Assembly (NCBI GenBank): GCA_009827235.1
Contig: SPMW01000009.1
Span: forward strand, 1 to 49,115
Origin: Candidatus Campylobacter infans
GTDB taxonomy: Bacteria; Campylobacterota; Campylobacteria; Campylobacterales; Campylobacteraceae
Direction of reading: 5' to 3'
Length of the DNA stretch: 49,115 nt
Below, in pieces: positions 9,201 through 17,716 of this stretch (the stretch's first letter is position 1; the number at the start of each line of letters is the position of its first letter). Both the position numbers and the translations under genes were made by a program. The notes beneath the pieces were generated by a model, which did no database searches, had not been told where the DNA came from, and worked only from the letters and a program-made list of their open reading frames with translations.

Positions 9201-9350
9201 TTATTTATATTGTCCAGTGGTTGGATTTATGCGGTGTGGCATTTTCCAAGTGCCGTCTTTATCTTTTACAGGCATTGGTAAAATTACCTTATAATGTGTT
9301 CTGCGCTTTGCAGCACGCGTGTGGCTAACTCTTCTTTTTGGAACTGCCAT
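9201..9350 (-). CDS. rpmF: 50S ribosomal protein L32
   Basis: A 49-aa protein reading [17 protein letters not shown]... with the basic N-terminus of bacterial L32. It ends in TTGQYK. It contains no cysteines, so it is the zinc-free form. It sits between the DUF177 gene (1 base away) and plsX (2 bases away), as in most Campylobacter genomes. A GGAGAATAAA ribosome-binding site precedes the ATG at 9350. Confidence 0.95.
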   Translation of the reverse strand: MAVPKRRVSHTRAAKRRTHYKVILPMPVKDKDGTWKMPHRINPTTGQYK

Positions 9351-9351
9351 T

Positions 9352-9720
9352 TTATTCTCCTTTGTTGTTTTTACAATTTTTACAATAAAAGTAATCGCTT
9401 TTAAAGCTTTGTATTTCGCTATTTGCTAGCTCGCTAAGATCTATGAAACCATCAAAAAATTCCACAGCATCACTTAGCTCGCCTAGCTCATCTTTAAAAG
9501 CACCATCGCTTAAAATAAGCTCTAAATTTTCATTAACATTTATATTTATATCATCACCGCAAGAATCGCATTTATTGGCTAATATGCCATTTAAGTTTGC
9601 TTTAAAAAGCACAATGTTATCACTTTTGCGTTTTAAGTTGCCTTTTAGTATCAAGCCCTCATAAGCAAGCTCGCAATACTGCTCTTTTGTGGTGATTTTA
9701 GCAAATGCGATTTTCAGCAA
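9352..9720 (-). CDS. DUF177 / YceD-family protein
   Basis: The 122-aa product has the position (directly before rpmF) and pattern of the YceD/DUF177 family, linked by context to ribosome assembly and large rRNA accumulation. It carries two cysteine pairs, C51/C54 (CDSCG) and C113/C116 (CKNC), which could bind zinc. The start overlaps the end of ndk by 7 bp. The molecular role is not established. Confidence 0.8.
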   Translation of the reverse strand: MLKIAFAKITTKEQYCELAYEGLILKGNLKRKSDNIVLFKANLNGILANKCDSCGDDININVNENLELILSDGAFKDELGELSDAVEFFDGFIDLSELANSEIQSFKSDYFYCKNCKNNKGE

Positions 9721-10127
9721 AGCTCCCTTTTAGCAAAGAAAAAGGCTATTTCGATTTTAGCATTTTCTAGGCTATCGCTACCATGAACGGCATTTGCATC
9801 TATACTATCAGCAAAATCAGCGCGGATTGTGCCTTTATCGGCCTTTTTAGGATCAGTAGCTCCCATCAGCTCTCTATTTTTAGCTACGGCATTAGCACCT
9901 TCAAGCACCATTACTACAACAGGGCCGCTAGTCATAAACTCTACTAAATCACCATAAAAAGGGCGATCTTTATGAACTTCATAAAATTTCTTAGCATCAT
10001 CTGTGCTTAATTGTAATTTTTTAGCTGCTCTTACGCATAGGCCGTTATCTTCAAATCGGCTAATAATCTTGCCTATAACGCCTTTTTTCACGGCATCTGG
10101 CTTAATGATAGAAAGCGTTTGCTCCAT
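9714..10127 (-). CDS. ndk: Nucleoside diphosphate kinase
   Basis: Balances nucleoside triphosphate pools by phosphate transfer from ATP through a phospho-histidine. The 137-aa product begins [16 protein letters not shown] and contains the active-site segment [12 protein letters not shown] with the catalytic His. I chose ATG at 10127, preceded by AAGGA, because the family starts at this point; the in-frame TTG 42 bp upstream would overlap the promoter. First gene of the five-gene operon ending in fabH. Confidence 0.97.
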   Translation of the reverse strand: MEQTLSIIKPDAVKKGVIGKIISRFEDNGLCVRAAKKLQLSTDDAKKFYEVHKDRPFYGDLVEFMTSGPVVVMVLEGANAVAKNRELMGATDPKKADKGTIRADFADSIDANAVHGSDSLENAKIEIAFFFAKRELC

Positions 10128-10158
10128 TTTCTTGTCCTTAGAAAAATTTAAGGGGCGG

Positions 10159-10164
10159 ATTATA
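10159..10164 (-). promoter_or_regulatory. TATAAT −10 of the ndk–rpmF–plsX–fabH operon
   Basis: On the minus strand GGATATAATCC lies 31 bp before the ndk ATG. The leader would be about 25 nt and carries an AAGGA ribosome-binding site. No good −35 is visible; the upstream region is T-rich. Confidence 0.6.
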
Positions 10165-10222
10165 TCCAAGCAAAAGTTAAAGTTTTATAAAATTTAAAAT
10201 TTTTAACTCGCTACTTAAATTA

Positions 10223-11299
10223 TTAAAATTTTATACTTGCTTGTAACATTTGCCAAAGGGCAAATTTTAATTCATTTATATTTTCTTTTGTAGGGCTTGA
10301 AATAGCGATAATAAAGCGCGGAGCGTTATTTAAAGGCTCGGTAAAATCGCTTGTTAAAAATAAATCATTTTTTTGTATTGTTAAAATTTGTTTAAAAGGC
10401 TTAGAAAAATCATTAAAGCTTGAAATTAGGGCGTTTTTTTCGCAAGTATCAGAGCGCGTTAGTGCTATGGCGTATTCTTTTGAGGCTAAAATAGGCGAGA
10501 ATGCGTTTATTTCATCTCTTAAAGCATTAAATTGCTCTAATATATTTAAATCTTCGCGCGCTAAATCAAGCATAAAAAGTAAAATTTTAGTGCGTTCAAT
10601 ATGCTTTAAAAACTCGATTCCAAGGCCTTTTCCACTACTTGCGCCACGAATTATGCCCGGGATATCAGCCATTACAAAACCACTAAACTCATCTACGCTA
10701 ACTTGGCCTAATTTTGGTGTAAGTGTTGTAAATTCATAATTTGCAATTTGTGGCCTAGCGTTTGAAATGCAAGAAATTAGCGTGCTTTTACCGACATTTG
10801 GAAAGCCCACTAAACCCACATCAGCTATTAATTTTAGCTCTAATCTAATCACTAAGCTTTGGCCTAGAAGGCCTGGCTGGGCGTAGCTTGGGGCTTGATT
10901 GATTGAGTTTTTAAAGTGAAAATTTCCAAGCCCGCCTTTACCGCCTTGTAGTAAAATTTTGCGCTCTTTATCTTTTGTTAAATCAAGTAAAACCTCGCCA
11001 CTTTCATCATCGATTACAGCGGTGCCTGGCGGGACGATTAAGATTAGATCTTGACCATTTTTGCCGTGTTTTTTGCGTCCGCTACCATCAAAACCATCTT
11101 GGGCTTTTAAAAGCCTTTTACCTTTATAATTTTCTAGGGTGTGAGTATTGAGTGAGCATTCAAAATACACGCTCCCGCCATCTCCGCCATCTCCGCCATC
11201 AGGGCCTCCAAGCTCTACAAATTTTTCTCTTCTAAAACTTTTTGAGCCAGCCCCGCCTTTGCCTGAGCGAATTTCAAATTTCACGCTATCTACAAACAT
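10223..11299 (-). CDS. obgE: Obg-family GTPase
   Basis: GTPase acting on the 50S ribosomal subunit and the stress response. The 358-aa product has the glycine-rich Obg fold (residues 1–157, with [12 protein letters not shown]), then the G domain with G1 GFPNVGKST 165–173 and G3 DIPG 212–215. The expected G4 NKxD motif reads TRSD (281–284), so Asn-Lys is replaced while the guanine-contacting Asp is kept. It is separated from rplU–rpmA, its usual partners, by the amt and FkbM genes on the other strand. Confidence 0.95.
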   Translation of the reverse strand: MFVDSVKFEIRSGKGGAGSKSFRREKFVELGGPDGGDGGDGGSVYFECSLNTHTLENYKGKRLLKAQDGFDGSGRKKHGKNGQDLILIVPPGTAVIDDESGEVLLDLTKDKERKILLQGGKGGLGNFHFKNSINQAPSYAQPGLLGQSLVIRLELKLIADVGLVGFPNVGKSTLISCISNARPQIANYEFTTLTPKLGQVSVDEFSGFVMADIPGIIRGASSGKGLGIEFLKHIERTKILLFMLDLAREDLNILEQFNALRDEINAFSPILASKEYAIALTRSDTCEKNALISSFNDFSKPFKQILTIQKNDLFLTSDFTEPLNNAPRFIIAISSPTKENINELKFALWQMLQASIKF

Positions 11300-11533
11300 T
11301 TTACACCTTTGATTTTTGCTGATTATAGCAAAGATAATTAAACAAGCTTAGAATTTTGCTTAATATAAATTTTAAATATTTAAAATAAAAACATTAAATA
11401 ATCACGAATAAAAGCTTTTTATTTAGTTAATTTTAAATAATCTCATAAAAAATATATTAAATTTTTCTTAATTAAGAAAAAATTTATAGAGATTTTATTA
11501 TTATTCGCCACAAATTTTAAAAAGGAGGTTTAA

Positions 11534-12751
11534 ATGGATGTCGCAAATACTTTATTTATAATGCTTTGCGCACTTTTGGTTTTGCTAATGACTCCGTCTT
11601 TGGCGATGTTTTACTCTGGTTTAGTTCAAGCTAAAAATGCACTAAATACTATAATGAATTGTTTTATAGTTTTTGGTTTAGTTTCTTTTGCTTGGATATT
11701 TTTTGGCTTTTCTTTGGCTTATGGTGGCGATTATTTTGGCATTATAGGCGATTTTTCGGCTGTGTTTTTAAATGATGTAAAAGGCGTAAATGCTAACGGC
11801 GTGCCACAAATTTTATATGTGATTTATCAAATGATGTTTGCGTTGATTGCTAGTGCGATTATTACAGGTTCGTTAGTTGGGCGCATTAAACTTGGTGTTT
11901 TGGCGCTATTTTTAGTGTTTTGGAGCATTTTTGTTTATGATAGTTTAGCTCATATGATTTGGGATGAGCGCGGATTTTTATTAATGCGTGGCGGGCTTGA
12001 TTTTGCTGGTGGCGGAGTGGTGCATATTAGCGCAGGCACAGCTGGTTTGATCGGTGTTTTGATGGTTGGTGCTAGAAAAGAAATGCCAAGTAGCAACGAG
12101 CAAGCCCACTCTATACCTTATGCTTTTTTGGGCGGAATTTTGCTTTTTATTGGCTGGTTAGGTTTTAACGCAGGCAGTGCTGGCAAGGTAGATGAAATAG
12201 CAGTTAATGCCTTTGTAGTTACGATTATTGCGGCATCAAGCGGTTATATAGCTTGGATTTGTTTAGAAATTTTAAATAAGCAAAAACCTAGTATTTTAGG
12301 ATCGCTTAGTGGTTTGGTGGCTGGTTTAGTTGGGATTACGCCAGGATGCGGGTATGTAAGCATAGGATCTAGCATTATAATCGGTGCTAGCACAGCTATA
12401 ATTTGCTTTTGGGGTTTAATTATAATTAAATATAAACTTAAACTAGATGATTCTTTGGACGCTTTTTCATTACATGGCTTTGGAGGTATGTGGGGAGCGT
12501 TGTGCGTTGGACTTTTTGCTAGTAAAAGCGTCAATCCAAATATAGAGTTTGAGGGCTTATTTATAGGCTATAATTTTCATTTATTGATCGAGCAAATACT
12601 TGGAGTGCTTGTTTGTTTTGGTATTTCAGCTATTATTAGTTATATAATTTTTAAGATAATTTCATTTTTTACGCCACTTCGCGTAGATAGCGAGCATGAA
12701 AGCATAGGGCTTGATGCAAGTTTGCATGGAGAAAGTGCTTATCAAAAATAA
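11534..12751 (+). CDS. amt: Ammonium transporter (Amt/MEP family)
   Basis: Inner-membrane channel for ammonium uptake. The 405-aa product has about eleven hydrophobic segments. The two pore histidines are in place: His164 in GGGVVHISAG and His314 in FSLHGFGGMWG. The N-terminus starts inside the first membrane helix without a signal peptide. ATG at 11534 has an AGGAGG site 6 bases upstream. No glnK/PII gene follows, unlike many amt operons, so control by PII is not evident here. The 234-bp upstream gap (11300–11533) is very AT-rich with no clear promoter by eye. Confidence 0.95.
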   Translation: MDVANTLFIMLCALLVLLMTPSLAMFYSGLVQAKNALNTIMNCFIVFGLVSFAWIFFGFSLAYGGDYFGIIGDFSAVFLNDVKGVNANGVPQILYVIYQMMFALIASAIITGSLVGRIKLGVLALFLVFWSIFVYDSLAHMIWDERGFLLMRGGLDFAGGGVVHISAGTAGLIGVLMVGARKEMPSSNEQAHSIPYAFLGGILLFIGWLGFNAGSAGKVDEIAVNAFVVTIIAASSGYIAWICLEILNKQKPSILGSLSGLVAGLVGITPGCGYVSIGSSIIIGASTAIICFWGLIIIKYKLKLDDSLDAFSLHGFGGMWGALCVGLFASKSVNPNIEFEGLFIGYNFHLLIEQILGVLVCFGISAIISYIIFKIISFFTPLRVDSEHESIGLDASLHGESAYQK

Positions 12752-12843
12752 ATTAAATTAAAATAAGCGTGCGCGTTAAATTTTATAAGTTATCGCGCTA
12801 CGCAAACATTCAAATTTTCATTCTAAAATTTACAATAATTCAA

Positions 12844-12849
12844 TATAAT
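12844..12849 (+). promoter_or_regulatory. TATAAT −10 of the FkbM methyltransferase gene
   Basis: CAATATAATTTTGGC lies 23 bp before the ATG at 12873. It gives a short leader with an AAGGAT ribosome-binding site, so the gene is likely transcribed separately from amt. Confidence 0.5.
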
Positions 12850-12872
12850 TTTGGCTTTTATAAGGATAATGA

Positions 12873-13700
12873 ATGTTTAAAAAAATCAAATATGATAGTG
12901 GTAAAAGAGAAATTTATTTTGGTAAAAAGAAAATTTTTCAATACATAAACCAAAATAAATTTGTGGAATTTGTTGAGAAGTTATCAAATAATTTAATCCA
13001 TACTTATTCATCGACCCTTGATGTCAATAAAATTAGCTATGATTTAAGAAATGGCGGCGCTGGGTTTTATGCTTTTGATTTTTTGCTAAAACGCGCTAAT
13101 GTCGCTTTTAAATACCATAAAATTTTTTATGATTTATATTTGCGTGGCCAAAATAACGAAAAACTAATTTTCATTGATGGCGGTTGTCATAATGGCGTTT
13201 TTAGCGATATCGCCCTAGCGTGCGGGGCTGTTAGTTATGCTTTTGAGCCAAATATTTATTTATGTGCTTTTTTAAAAAATCTTTATAAAGATAATCCTAA
13301 TTTTATTTTAGCTCAGCAAGCCATTTCAAATAAAAATGAGAAAACGATTTTTTATAATTTAGCTGATGATATCGTTTCGCAAGGGGCTAGCATAATTAAA
13401 TCTAATGCGCGCGCGGATTTACAAAAGCAAGGCTATGAAGTAGATATGATTGATTTTTGTGAAGTTATAAAAGAATTATTACAACGCCATGGTAAGATAA
13501 ATTTTATAAAACTTGATATTGAAGGGGCTGAATTTGATGTGCTTGATGCTTTTATAAAGCAAAATTTATGCGAAAAAATTGAATATATTATGGTTGAAAC
13601 GCATGAGCGACTTTTTGATAATCCTAATGAAAAACTAAACGCCCTAAAAGCTAAAATTTCTAAAAATAACATTTCAAATATATATTTGGATTGGATTTAG
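12873..13700 (+). CDS. FkbM-family SAM-dependent methyltransferase
   Basis: The 275-aa product has a class I methyltransferase core: FIDGGCHNGVFSD (100–112, SAM-binding motif I), the acidic Glu125 in AFEPN, and INFIKLDIEGAEFDVL (209–224), typical of FkbM proteins. In Campylobacter such enzymes often O-methylate surface glycans. The substrate here cannot be told, and no glycan cluster adjoins. It lies between amt and the convergent rpmA. Start ATG 12873 has AAGGA upstream. Confidence 0.85.
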   Translation: MFKKIKYDSGKREIYFGKKKIFQYINQNKFVEFVEKLSNNLIHTYSSTLDVNKISYDLRNGGAGFYAFDFLLKRANVAFKYHKIFYDLYLRGQNNEKLIFIDGGCHNGVFSDIALACGAVSYAFEPNIYLCAFLKNLYKDNPNFILAQQAISNKNEKTIFYNLADDIVSQGASIIKSNARADLQKQGYEVDMIDFCEVIKELLQRHGKINFIKLDIEGAEFDVLDAFIKQNLCEKIEYIMVETHERLFDNPNEKLNALKAKISKNNISNIYLDWI

Positions 13701-13776
13701 GTCGAATTTAAAGTTAAAATTTTATTTTTTTAATGATTATTTATAAATTTTAATACAAAATAATTTTAAAGCACCC

Positions 13777-13792
13777 AGGGCGTTGAAGCCCT
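13777..13792 (-). terminator. Hairpin behind rpmA
   Basis: AGGGC (13777–13781) and GCCCT (13788–13792) form a 5-bp stem with a 6-nt loop, 10 bp beyond the rpmA stop and about 77 bp beyond the convergent FkbM gene. There is no strong T-run on either side. It may end both transcripts. Confidence 0.35.
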
Positions 13793-13801
13793 AGCGGTAA
13801 A

Positions 13802-14056
13802 TTATTTTGCATAAACAGATACTTTTTTGCGTGTTTTGTCTTTGCGTTCAAATTTTACAAAACCATCAATCAACGCAAAAATCGTGTGATCTTTGCCTAT
13901 GCCTACATTATTGCCAGCGTGAGTTGCGGTGCCTCTTTGGCGGATTATTATGTTGCCTGCGCGCACGAATTCGCCACCAAATTTTTTCACACCTAACCTG
14001 CGTCCTATCGAATCTCGGTTATTTTGGGTTGAACCTTGACCTTTTTTGTGTGCCAT
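13802..14056 (-). CDS. rpmA: 50S ribosomal protein L27
   Basis: The 84-aa product starts [20 protein letters not shown] and contains the conserved [19 protein letters not shown] block of L27. It begins with the mature-type MAHKKG end rather than the longer cleaved form of Firmicutes. It lies 10 bp behind rplU in the standard L21–L27 operon. Confidence 0.97.
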   Translation of the reverse strand: MAHKKGQGSTQNNRDSIGRRLGVKKFGGEFVRAGNIIIRQRGTATHAGNNVGIGKDHTIFALIDGFVKFERKDKTRKKVSVYAK

Positions 14057-14066
14057 TTTCTACTCC

Positions 14067-14375
14067 TTATGCTTTTATGCTAGCGACTTTTACGCGAGTG
14101 TATTGACGGCGGAAGCCTCTTTTGCGTTTTGAGTCTTTGCGTCTGCGCTTTTTGAAAATCACTATTTTTCTATCTTTACCAGATGTGATAACTTCTAAAA
14201 CTACCTTCGCACCCTCTACAAATGGCGCACCTACCTTCATTTGGCCGTCATTTACGGCTAGAACTTCACTTAGTTCTATTTGGCTTTTTGGCTCAGCTTG
14301 GAAATAATCAAGGTTTAAATAATCGCCTTGGCTTACTTTGTATTGCTTTGAGCCGTGTTTGATGATAGCATACAT
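14067..14375 (-). CDS. rplU: 50S ribosomal protein L21
   Basis: The 102-aa product [18 protein letters not shown]... is a standard L21, with the basic [17 protein letters not shown] tract near the C-terminus that contacts rRNA. I chose ATG at 14375, which has AGGA 6 bases upstream, instead of TTG one codon before. Pairs with rpmA; obgE, which usually follows, is displaced here. Confidence 0.96.
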   Translation of the reverse strand: MYAIIKHGSKQYKVSQGDYLNLDYFQAEPKSQIELSEVLAVNDGQMKVGAPFVEGAKVVLEVITSGKDRKIVIFKKRRRKDSKRKRGFRRQYTRVKVASIKA

Positions 14376-14473
14376 CAAAAATCCTTTTATTTTGGTAGCT
14401 CAAAAAGCATTTTATCTTACGATATATTCGCAAAAATAAAAATTTAGGGGCTGTTTTGAGTTTTGAGCGGGTG

Positions 14474-14479
14474 ATTATA
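14474..14479 (-). promoter_or_regulatory. Candidate −10 of rplU–rpmA
   Basis: GCTATAATCAC on the minus strand lies 99 bp before the rplU start, in the gap after thrB. It would give a leader of about 90 nt. A second word, GATAAAATGC (14409–14414 on the minus strand), lies much closer and is an alternative. Confidence 0.4.
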
Positions 14480-14496
14480 GCTTTTTATGCTGAAAA

Positions 14497-15375
14497 TTAG
14501 CTTATTTCGTATCCGTTGTTGTCTAGTTCGCATATAAGCACTTTATAGGCATTAAACTCATTTTCTAAGGCTTTGCTAATTTTTGGCGCATCTTCTTTAA
14601 AGCAAAGATTAAAAAATGTAGAGCCAGAACCTGAAAGTGTGCTTAAAAGTGCGCCGTTTTCATAGGCGATTTTACGAGCTATAAAAAGCTGTGGCAAGGC
14701 TTGCATGCGGCGTTCTTCGTGCATTGCATCGCGACTTGCAAGGCGTAAATTTTTATAATCATTGCTAAAAAAACAAGCACTTAGCACGCCAGTGTGGCTT
14801 AGATTATTCACACATTCAGCCACGCTGTAATTTATTGGCAGCAAAGAGCGTGATTTTTTCGTGCTTATGGCAGTATCGGGGATTAGCAAAACTGCTCGTA
14901 AGTTTTCATCTAAATGCGCTTTTTTGCTAAAAACTTTGCCATCTTCGATTATGCTAGCATTAAAGCCGCCAAATACGCATGGAGCGATATTATCAGGGTG
15001 TGGTTCGTATTTTAGCGCGGTGTCTAGTACCTTTTGTTTGCTTGGGGCAAAGCCAGCCATTTTGTATGCGCTAGCTATTGCGCCTACGATAACAGCTGAG
15101 CTTGAACCTAATCCGCGTGAAAGAGGTATGTTGTTTTCAAAATCAAAATGAAATTTTTTCTTATCATTGTTTAGGGTGCTGTAAATTTCATTAAAAATAT
15201 TTACAAAGGTATTGTTTGTTTTAATCCAAGTATTTTGGGCGCCTTCGCCACGAACGCTAATTTGGGTAAATTTTTGAGTTTTGATTTTGGTTGTGTTGTG
15301 AAGTTTTATAGCAAGCCCCAAGCTATCAAAGCCAGGGCCTAGATTTGCGCTAGTTGCTGGTGCGAGTATTGTCAT
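14497..15375 (-). CDS. thrB: Homoserine kinase
   Basis: GHMP-family kinase that phosphorylates homoserine in threonine synthesis. The 292-aa product has the N-terminal APATSANLGPGFDSLGLA block, the phosphate-binding loop PLSRGLGSSSAVIVG (about 84–98) and a C-terminal LSTLSGSGSTFFNL motif. It stands in the usual Campylobacter neighbourhood with lpxC and the TsaB-like gene, but a Sel1-repeat gene separates it from the latter. Confidence 0.95.
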   Translation of the reverse strand: MTILAPATSANLGPGFDSLGLAIKLHNTTKIKTQKFTQISVRGEGAQNTWIKTNNTFVNIFNEIYSTLNNDKKKFHFDFENNIPLSRGLGSSSAVIVGAIASAYKMAGFAPSKQKVLDTALKYEPHPDNIAPCVFGGFNASIIEDGKVFSKKAHLDENLRAVLLIPDTAISTKKSRSLLPINYSVAECVNNLSHTGVLSACFFSNDYKNLRLASRDAMHEERRMQALPQLFIARKIAYENGALLSTLSGSGSTFFNLCFKEDAPKISKALENEFNAYKVLICELDNNGYEIS

Positions 15376-15438
15376 TTTTTATCCTAATTTTTGCTGAGAT
15401 TATATCGCTAAAAATGTAAATTTTAAAATTTTATAGTC

Positions 15439-16242
15439 TTATTTGCGCGAGCAACCTCCATCTTTGCAGGCTTTTTCATATAATTGATTAGCTTTTTTCT
15501 CATCTTTTATCACGCCTTTTCCATTTTTATAGAGCGCGCCTAGATTGTAGCAGCTGTGGGCATCGCCACTATCGCAAGCTTTTTGATATAATTGCTTAGC
15601 TTTTTTGTAATCTTGGTTTAGGCCTTGTGCGTTTTCGTATAAAACGCCTAAATTATAGCATCCGCTAGCTATATTGCTAGCACAAGCTTTATTGAATAAT
15701 TGGCTGGCTTTTGTGAAATTTCGTTTTACGCCCTTGCCGTTTTTATATAACACACCTAGATTATTACAAGCATAGGCATCGCCACTATCGCAAGCCTTGG
15801 TAAAAAGCTCGCTGGTTTTAGCGAAATTTTGTTTTACGCCCTTGCCGTTTTGATATAAAATCGCAAGATTATAGCAAGCATCGCTTTTATTTTGATCGCA
15901 GGCTTGTTTGTAGAGCTGGCTTGCTTTTTTATAATCTTTTTTTACGCCTTGTGCGTTTTCGTATAAAACGCCTAGATTATAGCATCCATCGGCATTTTTG
16001 CCATCGCAGGCTTGTTTGTAGAGCTGGCTTGCTTTTTTATAATCTTTTTTTACGCCTTGTGCGTTTTCGTATAAAACGCCTAGATTATTGCAGCTTTTGC
16101 TATCGCCACTATTGCATTTTTTTTGCCATAATTTGCTAGCGTCTTGGTAATTGCCTTTATTGTAAGCATAATCGCCCTCGTTAAAAGAAGCAGCCCAAAT
16201 CGCAGTGCTTAAAACTAATAAATTCAAAACAATTTTTTTCAT
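15439..16242 (-). CDS. Secreted Sel1-like repeat (Hcp-type cysteine-rich) protein
   Basis: The 267-aa product has a signal peptide (MKKIVLNLLVLSTAIWA) followed by six Sel1-like repeats of 36 residues, each with the pattern C-x-N-L-G-x-L-Y-x-x-G-x-G-V-x-x-D-x-x-K-A-x-x-L-Y-x-K-A-C. Cysteines recur at C-x7-C spacing, the disulfide pattern of Helicobacter Hcp proteins. Such proteins are periplasmic or secreted and bind other proteins; the specific role here is unknown. Two adjacent repeats share 86 identical bases (15895–15980 and 16003–16088), a sign of recent duplication or gene conversion. Confidence 0.88.
   Translation of the reverse strand: MKKIVLNLLVLSTAIWAASFNEGDYAYNKGNYQDASKLWQKKCNSGDSKSCNNLGVLYENAQGVKKDYKKASQLYKQACDGKNADGCYNLGVLYENAQGVKKDYKKASQLYKQACDQNKSDACYNLAILYQNGKGVKQNFAKTSELFTKACDSGDAYACNNLGVLYKNGKGVKRNFTKASQLFNKACASNIASGCYNLGVLYENAQGLNQDYKKAKQLYQKACDSGDAHSCYNLGALYKNGKGVIKDEKKANQLYEKACKDGGCSRK
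15895..16088 (-). repeat. Perfect 86-bp tandem repeat inside the Sel1 gene
   Basis: Bases 15895–15980 and 16003–16088 are identical, offset by 108 bp (one 36-residue Sel1 unit). A third, diverged copy lies around 15601–15660. Slippage or recombination here would add or remove whole repeats in frame. Confidence 0.9.
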
Positions 16243-16284
16243 TTTTGCCCTTTAAAATTAAAATTTTAAAATTTCATTAAAGCC

Positions 16285-16731
16285 CTAAACCGGCTCTATG
16301 CAATAAACCGGCTCAGCTTGTGCGCTTAGGCTTAGGCCATTTAAGCTTTGTGGCAAAACAAAGCTTGTAGGCTCTGCTTTTTTAAGCGTGATTTGGCCGT
16401 TTTCTTGCACGAAACAAAAGTTTTTATTTGCTCGAATTGCCCCGCCAGCATTTAGCGCAAACCCGCTAACGCCAAAAAGTTCGCAATCTTTTGCTATGGC
16501 GTAGCTTTTTAAGATCACAAAAGCCACTTTTAATCCCATAAATGAACCTGGTGTGTTTGCGTAAATAATTTTTTGGATATGATATTTTTGATTAAAATCA
16601 CAAAGAGCTAAGATTAAAGCCTCGCTTGCTTGCTCATCAAAACTTTTGCTTTCTATAAGCGAGCCGTTTTCATACACGCCAACTAGTAAAGGCGCACCTA
16701 AGGCAATTACTAGCAAATCTATTTTTTTCAT
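16285..16731 (-). CDS. Short TsaB-like tRNA threonylcarbamoyladenosine protein
   Basis: The 148-aa product carries the TsaB/ASKHA core segment ANTPGSFMGLKVAFVILKSYAIA, matching the GPGSFTGLR motif of TsaB, which partners TsaD in t6A37 tRNA modification. It is much shorter than the roughly 230-aa E. coli TsaB and lacks most of the second domain, as I recall for other Campylobacter. I chose ATG at 16731 rather than the TTG at 16743. It sits 4 bases behind lpxC. Confidence 0.75.
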   Translation of the reverse strand: MKKIDLLVIALGAPLLVGVYENGSLIESKSFDEQASEALILALCDFNQKYHIQKIIYANTPGSFMGLKVAFVILKSYAIAKDCELFGVSGFALNAGGAIRANKNFCFVQENGQITLKKAEPTSFVLPQSLNGLSLSAQAEPVYCIEPV

Positions 16732-16735
16732 TTTT

Positions 16736-17626
16736 TTAAGCAAAGGCTTTTTCTAGCTCTTTTTCATTGCCAGCATTTACGCTTACTATTTCGTAATTTT
16801 GGCTACTTTTTAAAATTTCAAGTGTAAGTTTGTGATTTAGTTCGTGGCTACCAGCGATGGCTTCGTAATTGCCTAAAACGCGCGCTCCAAAGACATTTAA
16901 ATCACCTATGGCATCAAGAATTTTATGGCGCACAAATTCATCACTAAAACGCAAGCCATCAGGGTTTAGCACGCGGTTAGCGTCTATTACTATGGCATTA
17001 TCTAAGCTTCCACCAAGTGCCAAGCCAGCAGCGTTTAGCTTTTTGACATCTTCTAAAAAGCCAAAAGTTCGCGCGCGCGCAATTTCTTCTAAATAATTTT
17101 GTTTGCTAAAAATAAAGCTATATTTTTGCTGTGCTATTACAGGATTTTTAAAATCTATAAAAAAATCAAATTTTGGCTCTAAGCTAGGGCGTAAAGCTAC
17201 CATTTTAGCGCCATCTTCAACTACTATATCGCGCTTAATTATTAAAACTTTTTTGCTCTCATCAAGTAATTTTATGCCAGCATCTTTTAGCATCATACAA
17301 AAGCTTATTGCGCTACCGTCCATGATTGGCACTTCATTTGCATCTACGCTAATTTTTATATTATCTATGCCAAGCCCGCTAATTGCGCTCATTAAATGTT
17401 CTATGGTTGATATATAAACCCCGCTAGCCAAATCGCCTAAAACCGTTGCCATTTGGGTGTTGCCAATGCTTGCAGGTTCGGCTTTAAAGCTAGCATTTAT
17501 ATCGCTTCTATAAAAGTTAATGCCACTATTTGCTGGTGCTGGCTCTAAGGTTAGCTTGATTGGCTGGCCTTTATGCAATCCTATGCCGATATTTTCTACT
17601 TTTTTTGCTATTGTTGTTTGCTTCAT
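16736..17626 (-). CDS. lpxC: UDP-3-O-acyl-N-acetylglucosamine deacetylase
   Basis: Zinc enzyme for the committed step of lipid A synthesis, in the cytoplasm. The 296-aa product has all active-site residues: Glu76-His77 in STIEHLMSA, His234 and Asp238 in HKILDAIGD, and His261 in GSHELNHK. Length is normal. It is followed at 4 bp by the TsaB-like gene and lies downstream of the M23 peptidase gene with a 90-bp gap. Confidence 0.97.
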   Translation of the reverse strand: MKQTTIAKKVENIGIGLHKGQPIKLTLEPAPANSGINFYRSDINASFKAEPASIGNTQMATVLGDLASGVYISTIEHLMSAISGLGIDNIKISVDANEVPIMDGSAISFCMMLKDAGIKLLDESKKVLIIKRDIVVEDGAKMVALRPSLEPKFDFFIDFKNPVIAQQKYSFIFSKQNYLEEIARARTFGFLEDVKKLNAAGLALGGSLDNAIVIDANRVLNPDGLRFSDEFVRHKILDAIGDLNVFGARVLGNYEAIAGSHELNHKLTLEILKSSQNYEIVSVNAGNEKELEKAFA

Positions 17627-17716
17627 AATTTAGCCTGTTTTATTTATGAAATTTTAAAAGTTTGCGATTTTAGCCATAAATAGTAACAAATCGGTAAATT
17701 TTAAAATTTAGCAATT

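Noticed and set aside
15921..16139. Plus-strand 72-codon frame with an internal repeat, opposite the Sel1 gene
   Set aside because: It is the antisense reading of the duplicated Sel1 units and has no ribosome-binding site or family pattern.
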